Part shown: one piece after another, positions 32,632-44,424 of the stretch
How the letters are laid out: each line of letters opens with the position of its first letter
How positions within the stretch are numbered: the first letter of the stretch is position 1
Source: Topomyia yanbarensis
Lineage: Eukaryota > Arthropoda > Insecta > Diptera > Culicidae
Length of the DNA: 64,000 nucleotides
Assembly: GCF_030247195.1 (NCBI RefSeq)
Contig: NC_080671.1
Span: 96,955,845-97,019,844 of the forward strand
Direction: 5' to 3'
The notes under the pieces: generated by a model
Told to the model about the DNA's origin: nothing
Database searches by the model: none
What the model saw: the letters and a program-made list of their open reading frames with translations, nothing else
Program-made: the position numbers and the translations under genes

Positions 32632-34295
32632 ATACTAGATGCAACTGTCCCGTACTAGACCTGTGCGCCGCCGCGCCACGCCGCCGCCGCCGGTAATTTT
32701 TAACGTACGCCGACGCCGAACGGTAGATCGGCGGCGCGCCGCCGATGCATTTTTCCCGCGCCGACAATTCGCGAGCTCTAAAATTATTGGTTCATAACTT
32801 TATCCACAAATCTAGGAACATTGTCTATGGACCGAATATACGACGTTAACTGATTCATGATTTATCATGTCTTGATAATTATTTGGTATTAGTGGTCGTC
32901 AATTGGATTACAAAATTAAAATAATCTTGATATTTTCTCGAAAACCATTACACGACACTCGCTTATAATTCAAAGATCCATTCTTGCTTCGTCAACTGGT
33001 TATGATTGTGAGCATATAAGTTTCAATTCACCATTCGTGTGCGTGAAATGGTCCACAAATTAAAAAAAAAACTTCCACTTTCAAGATATATGTGCCTGAA
33101 ATTTACGATTATGTGCCTGATCCTAATCTTTGCACCTAATCAATTTCACTGGAACGCAGTGTATTATTAATTGATTTTTTAACCGATTCTGAATTCCTAA
33201 TATGCTACACACGATTCACCAGTCGAGCTCGTGAAACTGTTCATGATGTAATTCATGAAGTAATTAATTTTTCACACAATTTTATTATACTTACGTAAAA
33301 AATACAAGGAACTCAGACTATTATTCATGGATTATTCGCTCTGCTTTTTGGTTTTGAAATTTCTATGTGAGCTATTGTGTACAACTGCTAGCAACCAGTC
33401 TCATAGACACGAACATTAGATACAAAGACATTACTAAGACCTGTAACCCTGTTATTCCTTTGTTAAAATTCAGAGAAATGTTCGGAATTAAACGAAACTG
33501 CGCTGAGCAAAATACATTACCTAACCACAATTCATGTCCGTGAAATAATTTAGAAAACTATAAGACATGTGACTCTGTGTAAAAAATCCAACGGTAAGCT
33601 CAAGACTAAAATATCACGATAACACGACGAGAATTTACGAAAATCCTTGCACGTCGTTCAATTCTTGACTGTTTTAGTCAATAAAGTTAATACAAATCAA
33701 TGTTTCATCGAGTTATGAATTAGAATCATAAAATATATTAAACATATTCAGACACAACCACCTACTAAACATTTGAGTATAATGTTATTTTTTTTTTTGC
33801 GTGAACTAGTTTTGTGAAAACATAAAAATTATTTTCAATACGTGGTTTATTTATAATTGATTGAATCGTTACCTATTTGAAAAAAATTTTCTCGAAGAAT
33901 AGTTGAGCAAAGTGATCTTGACTTTTCGCGACGCTGGTGCACAGATGTGGCGATGCAGAGGGTAAGATTTCTAGTCTCATAAATTATGCATCGTATGATC
34001 TAGCCCCACTCAAGAAAGATTTTCAGTGATTTGCACCAGCCCGGTATCACAGACAAATAAGTCGTAACACGAGATGAATTTTCATCACTCGTAGAAAAAA
34101 AGGTCGATTTCAATTACAAATCGGTGGCGTTAGTGAAGAGATTTTGACACAGAGCTAAATGCGTTACTTAGTTTCCGCACCCACCCGAAAACGTTACGGT
34201 CTTTTTAATCTAATGCTAACCAAAACAAACAATATGGGCCGGAAATGTGAAATTCATTCTTGTCGAAGTGCCCAAGGTGGGAGTTGTTCACAACC

Positions 34296-34462
34296 ATTTG
34301 AAAACATTTTCCTAGATAATTAGTGAATGAATATATTGTACGATATTCAACTGAATGATTAACATGGATATTTGAATGAATATTTTTTCTATTCACCGCG
34401 AGTCGCATCAGGTTCATTTTCAGTCGTCAAAAAACAGATTCGATTATTTTTAACTCTGGTTA
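34296..34462 (-). repeat. Dispersed repeat, copy 2 (of 21640-21825)
   Basis: Inverted match to 21640-21825, ending in GTCGCATCAGGTTCATTTTC at about 34401-34420. Confidence 0.6.
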
Positions 34463-34794
34463 CAACACGATGCCAATCGATGACTAAGCACATAACAGTA
34501 TGTTAGTAATTTAATTGATTCGGTGTATCGAATGTATGCAATGGATTAGAATTTGTTGGTCCCCGGAACTGCTGGAGAAATTGGCGGGGTGCAGGTGCTA
34601 CGAAAACTAGAGATACGCTCAGGCCATTTTCAATCAGACTTGTTTAGTGATCAGTTTCAACCTAACAGGAGCTAACACGTCAAGTCGTGGAATGATTATG
34701 ATTGATAGTAACTGTATATTTAGGTTTCGTCAGGGTGTAGAACTATATGATTGCAGCACATCGAGCATAAGAAGAAAATGTAGTACCAGGGAAT

Positions 34795-35075
34795 CGTATT
34801 CCTTATCATTGAGTACTTGACAATCTGTAACTATATAAGTGTGCTCAACGATTTGTTTTCCTCCATCTGTCATTGGTGGAGGAAAACAAATCGAAATTAG
34901 CTTTTCGGTCGTATTATTTTCATCATGGAAACTGACCAAGCGGTATTGTACGTCTCCGGAATAAGTTTAAGAGCGACATAGAGCATTTGAACACCATTAT
35001 AAATAGTACAGACGAGCCATTTCTAACGTTTAAATTGGCTGGCAGTTTTATATATGACAGCTGGAGGAAAACAAA
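34795..35075 (-). repeat. Dispersed repeat, copy 2 (of 5390-5665)
   Basis: Inverted match to 5390-5665 including the hairpin CGATTTGTTTTCCTCCA...TGGAGGAAAACAAATCG at 34848-34893. It lies inside the 3.9-kb element. Confidence 0.65.
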
Positions 35076-36590
35076 CCTTCAATTGGTGTGTGAAATGATT
35101 TGCATAGAACTCTATTGTGGCGATTTTGTACTTACAAGAAGTAAAAGTAAACACCAGCCTGGAAAATGAAATAATGTGTCTACCTTGAAAGGTGTCCTTA
35201 CATGATCATTAAAAGTGACATTTCTGCGCAGTAATACCAATAATAACGCCTCGTGTTAGGGTACCTGATATCTGCGGGATTCTAAAAGAGCGATGGTAAA
35301 CAACCCAGGAACAACTTGACAGATAGTGCTTGTTTCATATATGCACCACCGATTTGTTGGTGGCGCTAGTATGCCTTCTCTGTATGAGTACCACGAACAA
35401 CGAAACGAAAAAGTTTCAACAGAAAAGCGTGTTTCGTTACGTGTGTTATGAACGCCGTCAATGCGGCTAGAACAACATTTAGAAAAAGCTTATTCCAAAA
35501 TGTGAATAAAGAAAACTATTATTAGAGAATAAATTTATCCCTAACTGAAAACCATCAGCAAAGTTACATAAATCTTATTAATATTTAGCTGGAAGTTTGT
35601 TTTTACCAAACGGCTCTCTTCCTTCCTAAACATGTTTTGGATTTCTTGTTGTGTGAAGTTTGAAATCGTTAAATCATTGGTGCTTTTTATCTCGAGAATC
35701 GTAAATGAAAAACATTTTGGCCAATGAAAGTACATCACCACCAAGCTTAACAATTCGTTTTGAATAGAATTTGTGTTTTTATTAGAATTCTAGCAGCAAA
35801 AAAAAATCACCATATCACCCCCAAAATTTGCTGATGAATTCAATATATTGGAGCTGTCAATTGTCCCCGGGCTTATGGTAAAGATGACTAAATAGAAACA
35901 AAAAACAATAAAACGACAACAACAATTAATTTCCTCAAACAAAACAAATTTTTTTTACCGTTGCTTAATTTCCCAAATATAGAACAATAAATAATTATTA
36001 TGGGTCATTGAAATACAGCCGTTACTCTGCACTCTGCAAATTTGTCCATTGCAATCATTATTTCATGCGAAGTCGTAGTATGCGACATCGACAATTTTTC
36101 TATTTCGTTCTTCAAATTTTACAACTGTAAAAATAGTTCCACCTTTCATTTATTATCTTGCATTTGGCAAGCAGGGTGGGCACTATTGGAGCTTCAACTG
36201 AAAAAAAATTCGATAGGTTGCGAGAATTACATTTTGTTCAATGTGTTTAACAGATGTCGCTAGTACATCGTGGGCGATGATTTTTTTAGACTTTCTATAA
36301 GCTGTAACGTTTGTTTGTATGTATGAAGTCTGTTACAATAGAAACCGAAAATTTGGGAAAGGAATTGTACAGTCAAGAATTTTTTTAGTTACATGGGCGT
36401 CAATATTCGTCACGCCGACACACGCCGGCGCGCCGCCGCCGGTAGGGTCCAACGGCGTGACGCCGCCAACGCCGCCGGCTAAAAATGTCGCTTACGCCGC
36501 CGCCGATTAAAAATGCATCGGCGCACACCTCTATGACCCGTACTACTAAATGTGATTGCTGTAGATGCATGATTGAGGTTAAGTTTTATA

Positions 36591-36909
36591 GGGTGATGAG
36601 CCCATTTACGTCGTGTTTCTATTATCACCCTACCCATTTGAAGCCGTTGGTTAGAGCAGTGTCTGCCATCTTTGTTCAACGCATTGAGTCAAATGGTACC
36701 GCAACAATAGGGGCACTCGATTCGAGTTTTCGTTGCGCTAAAACACGAGAATTTTACTGTTTTCGGCGCATTTGTGTTATTATATTGGTTCTTAACAACG
36801 AAGCAAAGCTGTTGATGCCAATTTTTGCGTGTTCCATTGATTGTAGGGTGAGAAATTAACGAATTAGGGAGGCACTTTGCTTAGTATGGTGAAAATAGCC
36901 ACTTTACCC
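36591..36909. mobile_element. TA-flanked MITE (GGGTGATGAGCC end)
   Basis: GGGTGATGAGCC at the left, with a diverged complement TAGCCACTTTACCC at the right, each bordered by TA. A 124-codon open frame runs across it and is not credible as coding. Confidence 0.5.
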
Positions 36910-36911
36910 TA

Positions 36912-39558
36912 TGTGAGTTCTTAATAGATTAGTTTACCTTATGTGTTCTGTGATTCATGTGTGTAGACTAATTAGTCACTTCCCTAGGTATTTACACTAG
37001 TTATATGTAAATAGCTCTTAAGAATAACTGTTGCACTGTTTACTACCAACGTGTCATTTTTCGGTCGGCTGGTGTATGACAATTAATCAGTACAGGGCCG
37101 GAGATGCGCTTGTTCGATCAGTCGATCAATGAGGTTCAATAAGAGGTGAGTCACAATCCATGGTGATATGACAGATGAGTTTTGATGAACCTTATTCGCG
37201 ATCTAACGCTGGATGTTGACCGCCAGACGGCACGAGAGTGCAATGATGATGTTTTTATTTTCATCTGTCAAAACATATTGAAAAGTGAATTTCGAATTTT
37301 ATAAATTCAATCAATATTATAATTAAATGTTATTTCTTCTAAAGAAAAGCGATATTGATGATGAAAATATGTTTCCTACCTCTGAAAAATATCTAGGTGG
37401 TAAATTTCTTGTTAATTCACTAAGAATTCGTTCTTCCGGTTTTAGTTTACACTAAAATAAAATTCAGAGATTGAAATCTTGATAGAAAACACGATAGTGG
37501 TCGAAAATCACTGGATTCAAGAGTGTAGGTGTTAACAGTCGATGTTATCCACTGATAAATCCAATTTCTAGGTAAACATTTGCCGTATCCAAAACAATCA
37601 ACCTAACCTCAACAATACAAAAAATAATTCTGGATCTCAATAATTTGCAATAAAATATCGAGTTCGACTAAATGCTTTGGTGTCAAATGAAAGAACGAGT
37701 GTTTTCTTATTACCTGTAAATCAAATTTGTGTGAAACTATGTAATGTTTTTCTTAAAACAATTAAAATAGAACAAGCATCGTATATCAACAATGCAAAAA
37801 ATTACTTTCGCCATCATTCGACTGGTACCAATAATCTAGTTGGCGTGTCGAGCGGATAAGTTTCACGTTTGAGAGCCAATTTTGTGATGCAATTTGATCC
37901 CGTACACCTTTTAATTTAGATTTCTGTATTACTTCGTATTTTCGAGATTATTTTTAGGATATATAAAATTATGTAATCGATGGGTGTATGAAAATGGGTA
38001 GGCATTGATTTGAAAGTTATTCGTTAGTAAAGGAAAATTCTTCCGGGAATTGTTTGTAATGTAGCTTGGGGAAAAATGTTCGAATAATCGAGTTTCTCGG
38101 GCTAAACGGAACAAGGATAATCGAATCATGTTCGATAGATAACAATATTTACATACTTCGAACAAAAGAACCTCCAAATGACTTGATGATACTTTCTTCT
38201 CATTTTTTCATTTGCAGTTCAAAAGGCAGAATATTGCCAAACGGCCTAATCTCAGCGGAAGGCCATCGGACCTTCCGCCTGTCGTACGCCTCTAATGCCG
38301 ACAAAGGGCCAAAAAAGGCAGGAGCACTTCGTTTGAAGAAGACCGACTATATAAAAACGGATCCTCTTCTAGGTATGGGTCTATAAATTGCTTAACAATT
38401 GTTTACTGTCAGCAACTGCAATATACCGGTTATTGAGATATTCCGTCCGTATATAAGGTTTCGAACGTAGGAGAAATAATTGGGGAAAATGTGCCGACAA
38501 CTTTATGCAAAAAAAACTGTCATCCAAGAGTGACACACGACGGCGAAAGGTCGTGCGACTAAATGGTTGTAAAAATAAAAAAAAAACTTTTTTCCTCCTT
38601 TCGGCTCGAATATTCAATCTCGGTTGTAAAATTGGGTGCTCTTTGATGTTGCAAAATAACTTACAATTTAAATAATCTGCGCTAAAGAGTACAGGGAAAT
38701 TGAATTCGACGGTAAATCACATTACATTCAATATGTAAATCGAATTTGTAACTGGTGCGTTCCGGAAAAGGCGGAAACAGGTCCTACTTCAACTATACAT
38801 AGCGATCACCATCAGCACCGGTGGGTGTGCGCTGATGGTAGGTTGGTTGGTAGGTACAAAAAAGGAGTTAACTTGGTCCAGGTTTGCACATTGTCATGCT
38901 AATTTGTCCCCTGGTGGAGAGGGTGCTCGTTTGAGCGCGCTTCAGCTTCAACGGCGACGGGAAGTGATTATGCGTAAAATTAAGGGTAACGAAAGGTACG
39001 TTGTTTTTTGTGCTCGGCATCATGTAACCCAGCACGATTGACGAGATTGTAATATTATGATAAATAGCAGGTTTGAAATTGGTTCAGGAATGTAGGATGG
39101 TAAGTTAAATTGATATCCCTTTATTTTGATTTTTGTTGACTTCGTTGACTTGTATTAATTTTTTGTGCAACTTTGGTTGACCCACGCTTAACTTTTAAAC
39201 CAGGTTTACCGGTGTGTCAAACCTCGTTAAAAGTTAAGCGAGGGTGAAGGAACACAGCAATCTAGGATTTTCCATACCTATGTCACAGTTTTTTCGTTAT
39301 CTCCTCGACTCAGACAGACCACCGGGAAAGAATCCCCTTTTGCTCAGCAAAAGGCGACAGGTAGTTTTCCAATGCGTGTAATCTATCTGATAAAGCTTCT
39401 GACCGATGCAAAAAATCACTTCTGAAAACATACTGATACAAGGAACCATTTACAACCTGTCACAACAATGGTGTCACGGTAGGTTTTCGACTTCTCCTAC
39501 GTGCCCATCCCGAGATGCTCGTTGCTTCAGTTTTCTTTATCACGCTGATTTCACTTCT
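36912..39558. other. 2.6 kb of mostly unassigned DNA
   Basis: One hairpin at about 39186-39241 (GCTTAACTTTTAA paired with TTAAAAGTTAAGC). Otherwise no gene or bounded repeat. Confidence 0.45.
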
Positions 39559-39972
39559 CTACCGCAGATTCCAGCCAACTCGGCATGGGACCAGATTTCG
39601 CCCTGCTGCCATCTCGTACGCATTTGATGTACTGGTGTTGACCAAATTTCCCTTGCTAAATATACTAATTACCTCGACGAGTAGAAGTTGATTTCTGGTC
39701 AACATGCGTGTAATGTAAAGTGGCATTGGTAAAAAATGACCCTGACGCAGTCGCTGCTTGCGGGACCACACGGACTGCAAATGAGTCGTTAATGGGTCGT
39801 TTCCGTCGCCTGGGTTTCCGATGCTGGCGATGACCTTCACGCAGCGTCGGAGCTCTTCATATACTCTCGTGTATGTTGCCTGGTAACGGCATGATCGGAA
39901 TAGCCATAAACAGTAGGTCATTAAATTCAATCTGCTAGGGGCATTCGGATCCATTTCGGTTGGGCCGGGCAT
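39559..39972 (-). CDS. Unassigned 137-codon open frame
   Basis: A minus-strand frame starting MPGPTEMDPNAPSRL in a locally GC-richer stretch. The protein is basic, with a Cys/Trp/Tyr-containing middle (YCLWLFRSCRYQATYTR) and a Leu/Arg-rich second half; no signal peptide or known motif. It is outside any element I can bound, which is unusual in this window, so it could be a small gene or an exon. I do not recognise it and coding status is unproven. Confidence 0.25.
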   Translation of the reverse strand: MPGPTEMDPNAPSRLNLMTYCLWLFRSCRYQATYTRVYEELRRCVKVIASIGNPGDGNDPLTTHLQSVWSRKQRLRQGHFLPMPLYITRMLTRNQLLLVEVISIFSKGNLVNTSTSNAYEMAAGRNLVPCRVGWNLR

Positions 39973-40667
39973 GTAGCAAATATACCGACCAAGGTAGTTT
40001 CAAGAAGTTGGTATGGAACGTATGCTCAACGGTAAAAGATTCCAGCTAGGTAGGTTTGAGTCGGAAACAATTTAAATTAATTGAGTGATGAAAGATGATC
40101 TGGCTGACGACGAGTAGGGTTTGCGTTGGAAGTTTGTGAAATGATCGACACTTTAAATATAAGCAAACGATAAAGAATATTCAAGTTTTTGATACTATCC
40201 AGCAAAAAACAGATTGGAGATGTCTTAACTATGAATGAATGCATGCAATGAAACAAAAAAAATGAAATATTATTCAGAGTCTGTCAGATATTGTGCACGC
40301 AACGTGCTATTGCGCGTGGGGATTTTCTTTCCCTACAGGGAACGATTTTTTGCGGGCCGATTGCATCTCTTTTTATCGTTCACGTCAATATCATCATTGT
40401 TTAATTTCGTGTTCTTCCTTTCCTCATGCACTTACGACCCACGAGTGTAATCCCGCCGTCATTTGTATTAGCTGTCTTGCTGAGAGGGCTGTTTATTTAG
40501 GGGTGCTGCATGCAGCTGTTGCAATTATCATTATTACCTGACGAGCAGCCACAAGTTTGCCAACGATTTGTATACTAGATGACACATTCAAGGCTGTGTT
40601 TTGGATTTGATAGCAGCGGATACATTCTCCTTTGCATCTTCCGCGCAAGGTATTCCGTCTGAATACA
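39973..40667. other. Unassigned DNA
   Basis: Nothing recognised. Confidence 0.4.
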
Positions 40668-41003
40668 CTATCGACACAAACTATTCTGTCCTTGATGGTT
40701 GCTTAGTACGGTTTGTGTAACTCTTGTTCCGTGTATTTTGAATGGTTCTATCAGGTTGGAAGGAATGCGTTTTTCGACCCGTATTCTCACTACATAAACG
40801 CCGTTAGGAATGTCCAAGAAGCAGTTTCTCCAAGTATCAGGTGTAACGGATTTAAGTAAAATTTCATTAGATGGTCCATTTTTCGGTAGTATTTGGCGTT
40901 GCACAATCAAATCCAAACGCAAAAAATAAAATTTTCTGATGAAAATATTACCATTTATTTTTGTTTTTTTTTGTTTTTTCTCAACTGAAGGGTGGATATT
41001 CAA
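40668..41003 (-). pseudogene. Non-LTR retrotransposon ORF1 relic B
   Basis: A single open frame of 111 codons whose second half reads SVTPDTWRNCFLDIPNGVYV, then VVRIRVEKRIPSNLI and a GTRVTQTVLSNHQGQ block ending just before the expected zinc knuckle. These blocks align with relics A and C (SVT...RNFF...LNDVRVV in A; LRNIFQGNSNPFPVVRM in C). The N-terminal part is divergent or replaced. No neighbouring RT. It marks a third insertion of the same LINE family in minus orientation. Confidence 0.6.
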
Positions 41004-41107
41004 AGTCGTATTACCGCCATTTACAATTTTTTACAGGAGAACTGAAAAATGCTCGCATATTTTCATCTTTATTATTAAGTTTTGAATTGGAGTCGACTGT
41101 TTCCAAT

Positions 41108-41298
41108 TTTTAAGTTAGGTAAGTGTATCGCTTTGTAGTCTAATTTTTTAGCAAAAACAAACTATTTTGTCTTCATCCGACGTTTCGGTCCATTTGGGAC
41201 CTTATTCAAGGATTATCGAATCATTGGAAAATGTCCCAAACGGATTGAAACGTCGGATGAAGACAAAATAGTTTGTTTTTGCCATACACCTAACCTAA
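41108..41298. repeat. Palindrome with two head-to-head hammerhead-like motifs
   Basis: Arms 41151-41201 and 41231-41282 are inverted copies carrying GCAAAAACAAACTATTTTGT, CTTCATCCGACGTTTC and complements. In each arm, read outward from the centre, a small GGTCC...GGACC (left arm, minus strand) or diverged (right arm) stem is followed by GAAACGTCGG. This is the pattern of stem II plus the GAAAC box of a hammerhead ribozyme, but the CUGAUGA box reads TTGAATA or TGGAAAA, so activity is doubtful. Confidence 0.45.
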
Positions 41299-42028
41299 AA
41301 ATTTATTATTAAAAACAAAAACCCATGATTTTTTGTTCATTATAAAGTAATACGACACTTATTAAAGTATGAAATGATTTCGATTAAAATTGAGGAAAAT
41401 ACGGCCACTTGAATTTTGAGCACGTATAAGTCGCGGGCGCCTGGTAGTTCAAAGCCGTATATCAATCATTAGCGTCATGAAGTGGAAGTCAGAGAGATAA
41501 GCTTCGCTAAGGTTTGAATTCATTTTTAGCAATTCTATAATTAAGATGCTTCAATAAACGCTGACATAATAAATAACATTAGACACAGATATTTATTTAT
41601 TTGTTTTCGTGAATTCGTTGGTCGATATTTCGAGATTGTCGATAAAATGAATTTCTCCTGGTACTTCTTTACCGATAAGACGAGATTCAAGTGTTTATGC
41701 AATATTGCTTTGGACAAAAAAGTAAAATATAAACATTTAACCCATTACATACTAGCGTGTGAAATTTCATACGCAGAACTATCCATCGTTTAACGCGTAT
41801 TTACTGTATAATTTTGACATCTAATTGCTTTATTATTGCACTAATGGGATCACTACACCTCATACTTCATTGTGAAACAAGACAGCTGCCAATTTTTGTC
41901 ATTTTATTTACATTTTTGAACATTGTATAGTTGAAAAAAATGGCGGGTGAAAAGTAAGCAATACATTTTATTGAATTTTATTGTTAGAATTAGTACTAAT
42001 AATTCCACTATGTGACAAAATGTTGTCA
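41299..42028. other. Unassigned DNA
   Basis: Nothing recognised. Confidence 0.4.
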
Positions 42029-43056
42029 CCAGTGTTGCCACAATTAAATCTGTACCGGGAGTTGAAAAATCTTTCATATCTGTATTCTGCTATAGTAAAA
42101 TCTGTACCGGATAGGTTGTTTTGAAAAAATCATTTTTCTTATACATTTTTTCCATTTAGGGAAATCAAACCAGAAATTCTGTCTCAGATCGTTTTTTATT
42201 TGAGCTGGAATTCCGTTTGAAAACCAGTTTGAATTCCGGGTGAGTTTAACTAGGTAATGTCAATATCAGCTTCAGCTGGAATTCTCGCCGCCATTTTGTT
42301 TGCAACCCAGGGATCAGTGTTGCCACAATTAAATCTGTACCGGAAGTTGAAAAATCTTTACTATCTGTACTCTTTTATATAAAAATCTGTACCGGATTCT
42401 GTACCCAAACAATAACAAGGATGCTTAAAATTTTTTTTTCTTATACATATTTTTCTTTCGGGGCAATCAAACTAACTATTCTGACTTGGTTGTTTTATTT
42501 GAGCTGAAATTCCGCAAGAAACTAGTTAGAAATCCGGATCAGTTTGACTGGGTATTGTCAATATCAGCTCCAGCTCAAATTCTCGCTGCGCTACCACTTT
42601 GTTTGCAACCAAAGGTGGCCAACAGACTGGCGTCTCGAAGCTGAGATGGGGCTGGTAATATCAATAGGATTCGAGAAACCTGCTTGTAGGAATTCAAATG
42701 GAGCAGGTCGGAGTAAACGTATGCACCCGGAGAAGATTCGCTCGACTTTCACTTAGACATCATCCCTATGATTTGTTGGAAGCAGGTTTTTCGCATATCG
42801 CTTTCTAATGTCAGCTTCAGTTTAAACTCAATCAGTACCAGCCCCACTTCTGATTCTTGTCATCACTGCTGCCTAACTTAACGTTTACTAAGAAGCATCG
42901 CAGGGTAAAATTATGCTATCTTGCTGTCATGTAAAAAATCTGTACCACTCTGCACTTTTTTACAAAAATCTGTAATCTGTACCTGCAGAATCTGTCCCCA
43001 AAATGCTTCAAAGATCTGTACCTTTCTAGATAAATCTGCACTTGTGGCATCACTGG
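42029..43056. mobile_element. 1-kb element with CCAGTGTTGCCAC ends and CTGTACC arrays
   Basis: Ends CCAGTGTTGCCAC and (reverse complement) CCAGTGATGCCAC match at 12 of 13 bases. AAATCTGTACCGG-type motifs recur near both ends, and the left ~280 bp are tandemly duplicated (42029-42300 and 42315-42600, both starting GTGTTGCCACAATTAAATC). A palindromic element is nested at 42671-42797. No transposase. Confidence 0.55.
42671..42797. mobile_element. Palindromic MITE (GAGAAACCTGCTT family), copy 1
   Basis: CGAGAAACCTGCTT at the left pairs with AAGCAGGTTTTTCG at the right. The interior GTCGGAGTAAACG and GGAGAAGATTCGCTCG matches copy 2 at 44001-44424. Confidence 0.6.
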
Positions 43057-44000
43057 CATCTTTTTCAAATATCATAATTTGTCTTCAACGGTCAGGATTC
43101 TGAATCGGTTATTGATTTTGAACCAGAACTCTACCAGAAATCAGTCAGATATCCGAATAAATTTGTCTTCAAAATGAAAAACACGTCTTCCCAAAAAATG
43201 TCTACAAAATGAAGACAAATCTTCAAATCTGGCATCTCTATGGCAACCTAAGGCCGCTTACAGAGTGGCGGCGAGAAGCAGAGCTGGTCCTGGGACCTAG
43301 GGGCAGATCACTTGTGATGCATTTTCAAAAATCAGTGAAATTAAATGCATTTCTTTCCATCAAAACGGAAATTCGTAATGCATTTTGCGTTGCGTGCAAT
43401 GTTTTTTTGCATTGCGTGTAAGACGTCAAAACCCTACAAAAAACCAGCCCTATATTCAACAAAACATCGAACAAAGTGGATAAGTATCGAGGGTCAGCCC
43501 CAAAGGGAAGAAGAGCGTGTCCGGATAAGAATAAGAAGAGTGGCTGATTTCACAAGCGCAAAACAGATTCAAGATAATCTGCATAAGGTGTATGCATGTG
43601 TGTACAATAATATTTTTGGTGGCAAACGCTTTGAGAGGCTGAAAGCACTAGTTTCTATATTCGAAACATTGTTTTAATTAATTTCGATTTTAACAACCTC
43701 TTTTTTGGGAAGTAAAACAGTATTTACGCAATGTAGATGTTGCCAACTGTAAAACCAAAACTCTCGCTTTACGTATGCCTATACCTTATCTGGTATCATC
43801 CTGGGTTTTCACGTCATTTGCAGTTTGACAAGACCATAATTTGATGTTGGAACGGTCTATCCTTGAGAATCATCATAGGAAGGGCAATCCCTCCATGAGC
43901 GTAGCACTACTGTTAAATAGTCTTTTCTGCGAGGGAGTGCAAAGTAGATGCAAAAATGGAAATTAAATGCATTTCCCTAGCCTGGGACTGACATTACCAT
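43057..44000. other. Unassigned DNA
   Basis: No bounded element. A 110-codon plus-strand open frame at 43345-43677 shows no motif. Confidence 0.4.
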
Positions 44001-44424
44001 GCGAGAAACCTACTCGCAGCAAATCAAATGGAGCATGTCAGAGTAAACGTAGGCGCAAAAATAAAATAATCCAAAGAATAAGTTCTTTTAACTTACTTTT
44101 GAGTTGTGCGTCGCTTTCGCACTTATTGGTGTTGTCAAAAACAAAACGAGAGATTCGACTCAGTCGAGGTCTTCCGTGAAGTAAGGTATTTTTGAGTTGT
44201 TTGGCGTATACTCAAAATTAGGTAAATTCAACTTAAATTTTAGTATATTGAATTCAAGGTTGAGTATAAAAAAAACTTATTAATGAGTTGTGATTTTTGC
44301 CGTGGTTAAATGAAAACTACCTTCAACACGGTTTACCAAATTTTACCGTGTAGGCACTCCGAGAAGATTCGCTTGGCTTTCACTCAAATATCATCGTTTT
44401 GATTTGGTGGAAGTAGGTTTCTCC
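44001..44424. mobile_element. Palindromic MITE (GAGAAACCTGCTT family), copy 2, interrupted
   Basis: GCGAGAAACCTACTCGCAG on the left and GGAAGTAGGTTTCTCC on the right. Compared with copy 1, it is cut at GTAGGC by a 295-bp insertion. Confidence 0.6.
44055..44349. mobile_element. 295-bp insertion with GTAGGC duplication
   Basis: GTAGGC occurs at 44049-44054 and 44350-44355, and the empty site is visible in copy 1 of the host MITE. The insert is AT-rich and non-coding, with TTTTGAGTTGTGCGTCGC near its start and a GAGTAT/ATACTC pair inside. Class unknown. Confidence 0.55.

Larger units (their letters stand above)
32656..36533. mobile_element. 3.9-kb element with GCC-rich ends
   Basis: The left end TAGACCTGTGCGCCGCCG and the right end (reverse complement) TAGAGGTGTGCGCCGATG are related. 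Both are followed inward by dense GCCGCC/CGGCGG runs (32656-32770; 36413-36525). The flanks TGTCCCGTAC (32646-32655) and TGACCCGTAC (36534-36543) match at 9 of 10 bases. The TIR style suggests hAT; a ~10-bp duplication is longer than the usual 8 bp, and could instead hint at a Mutator-like origin. No transposase frame is recognisable inside. Two unrelated similar MITEs cannot be excluded. Confidence 0.5.
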
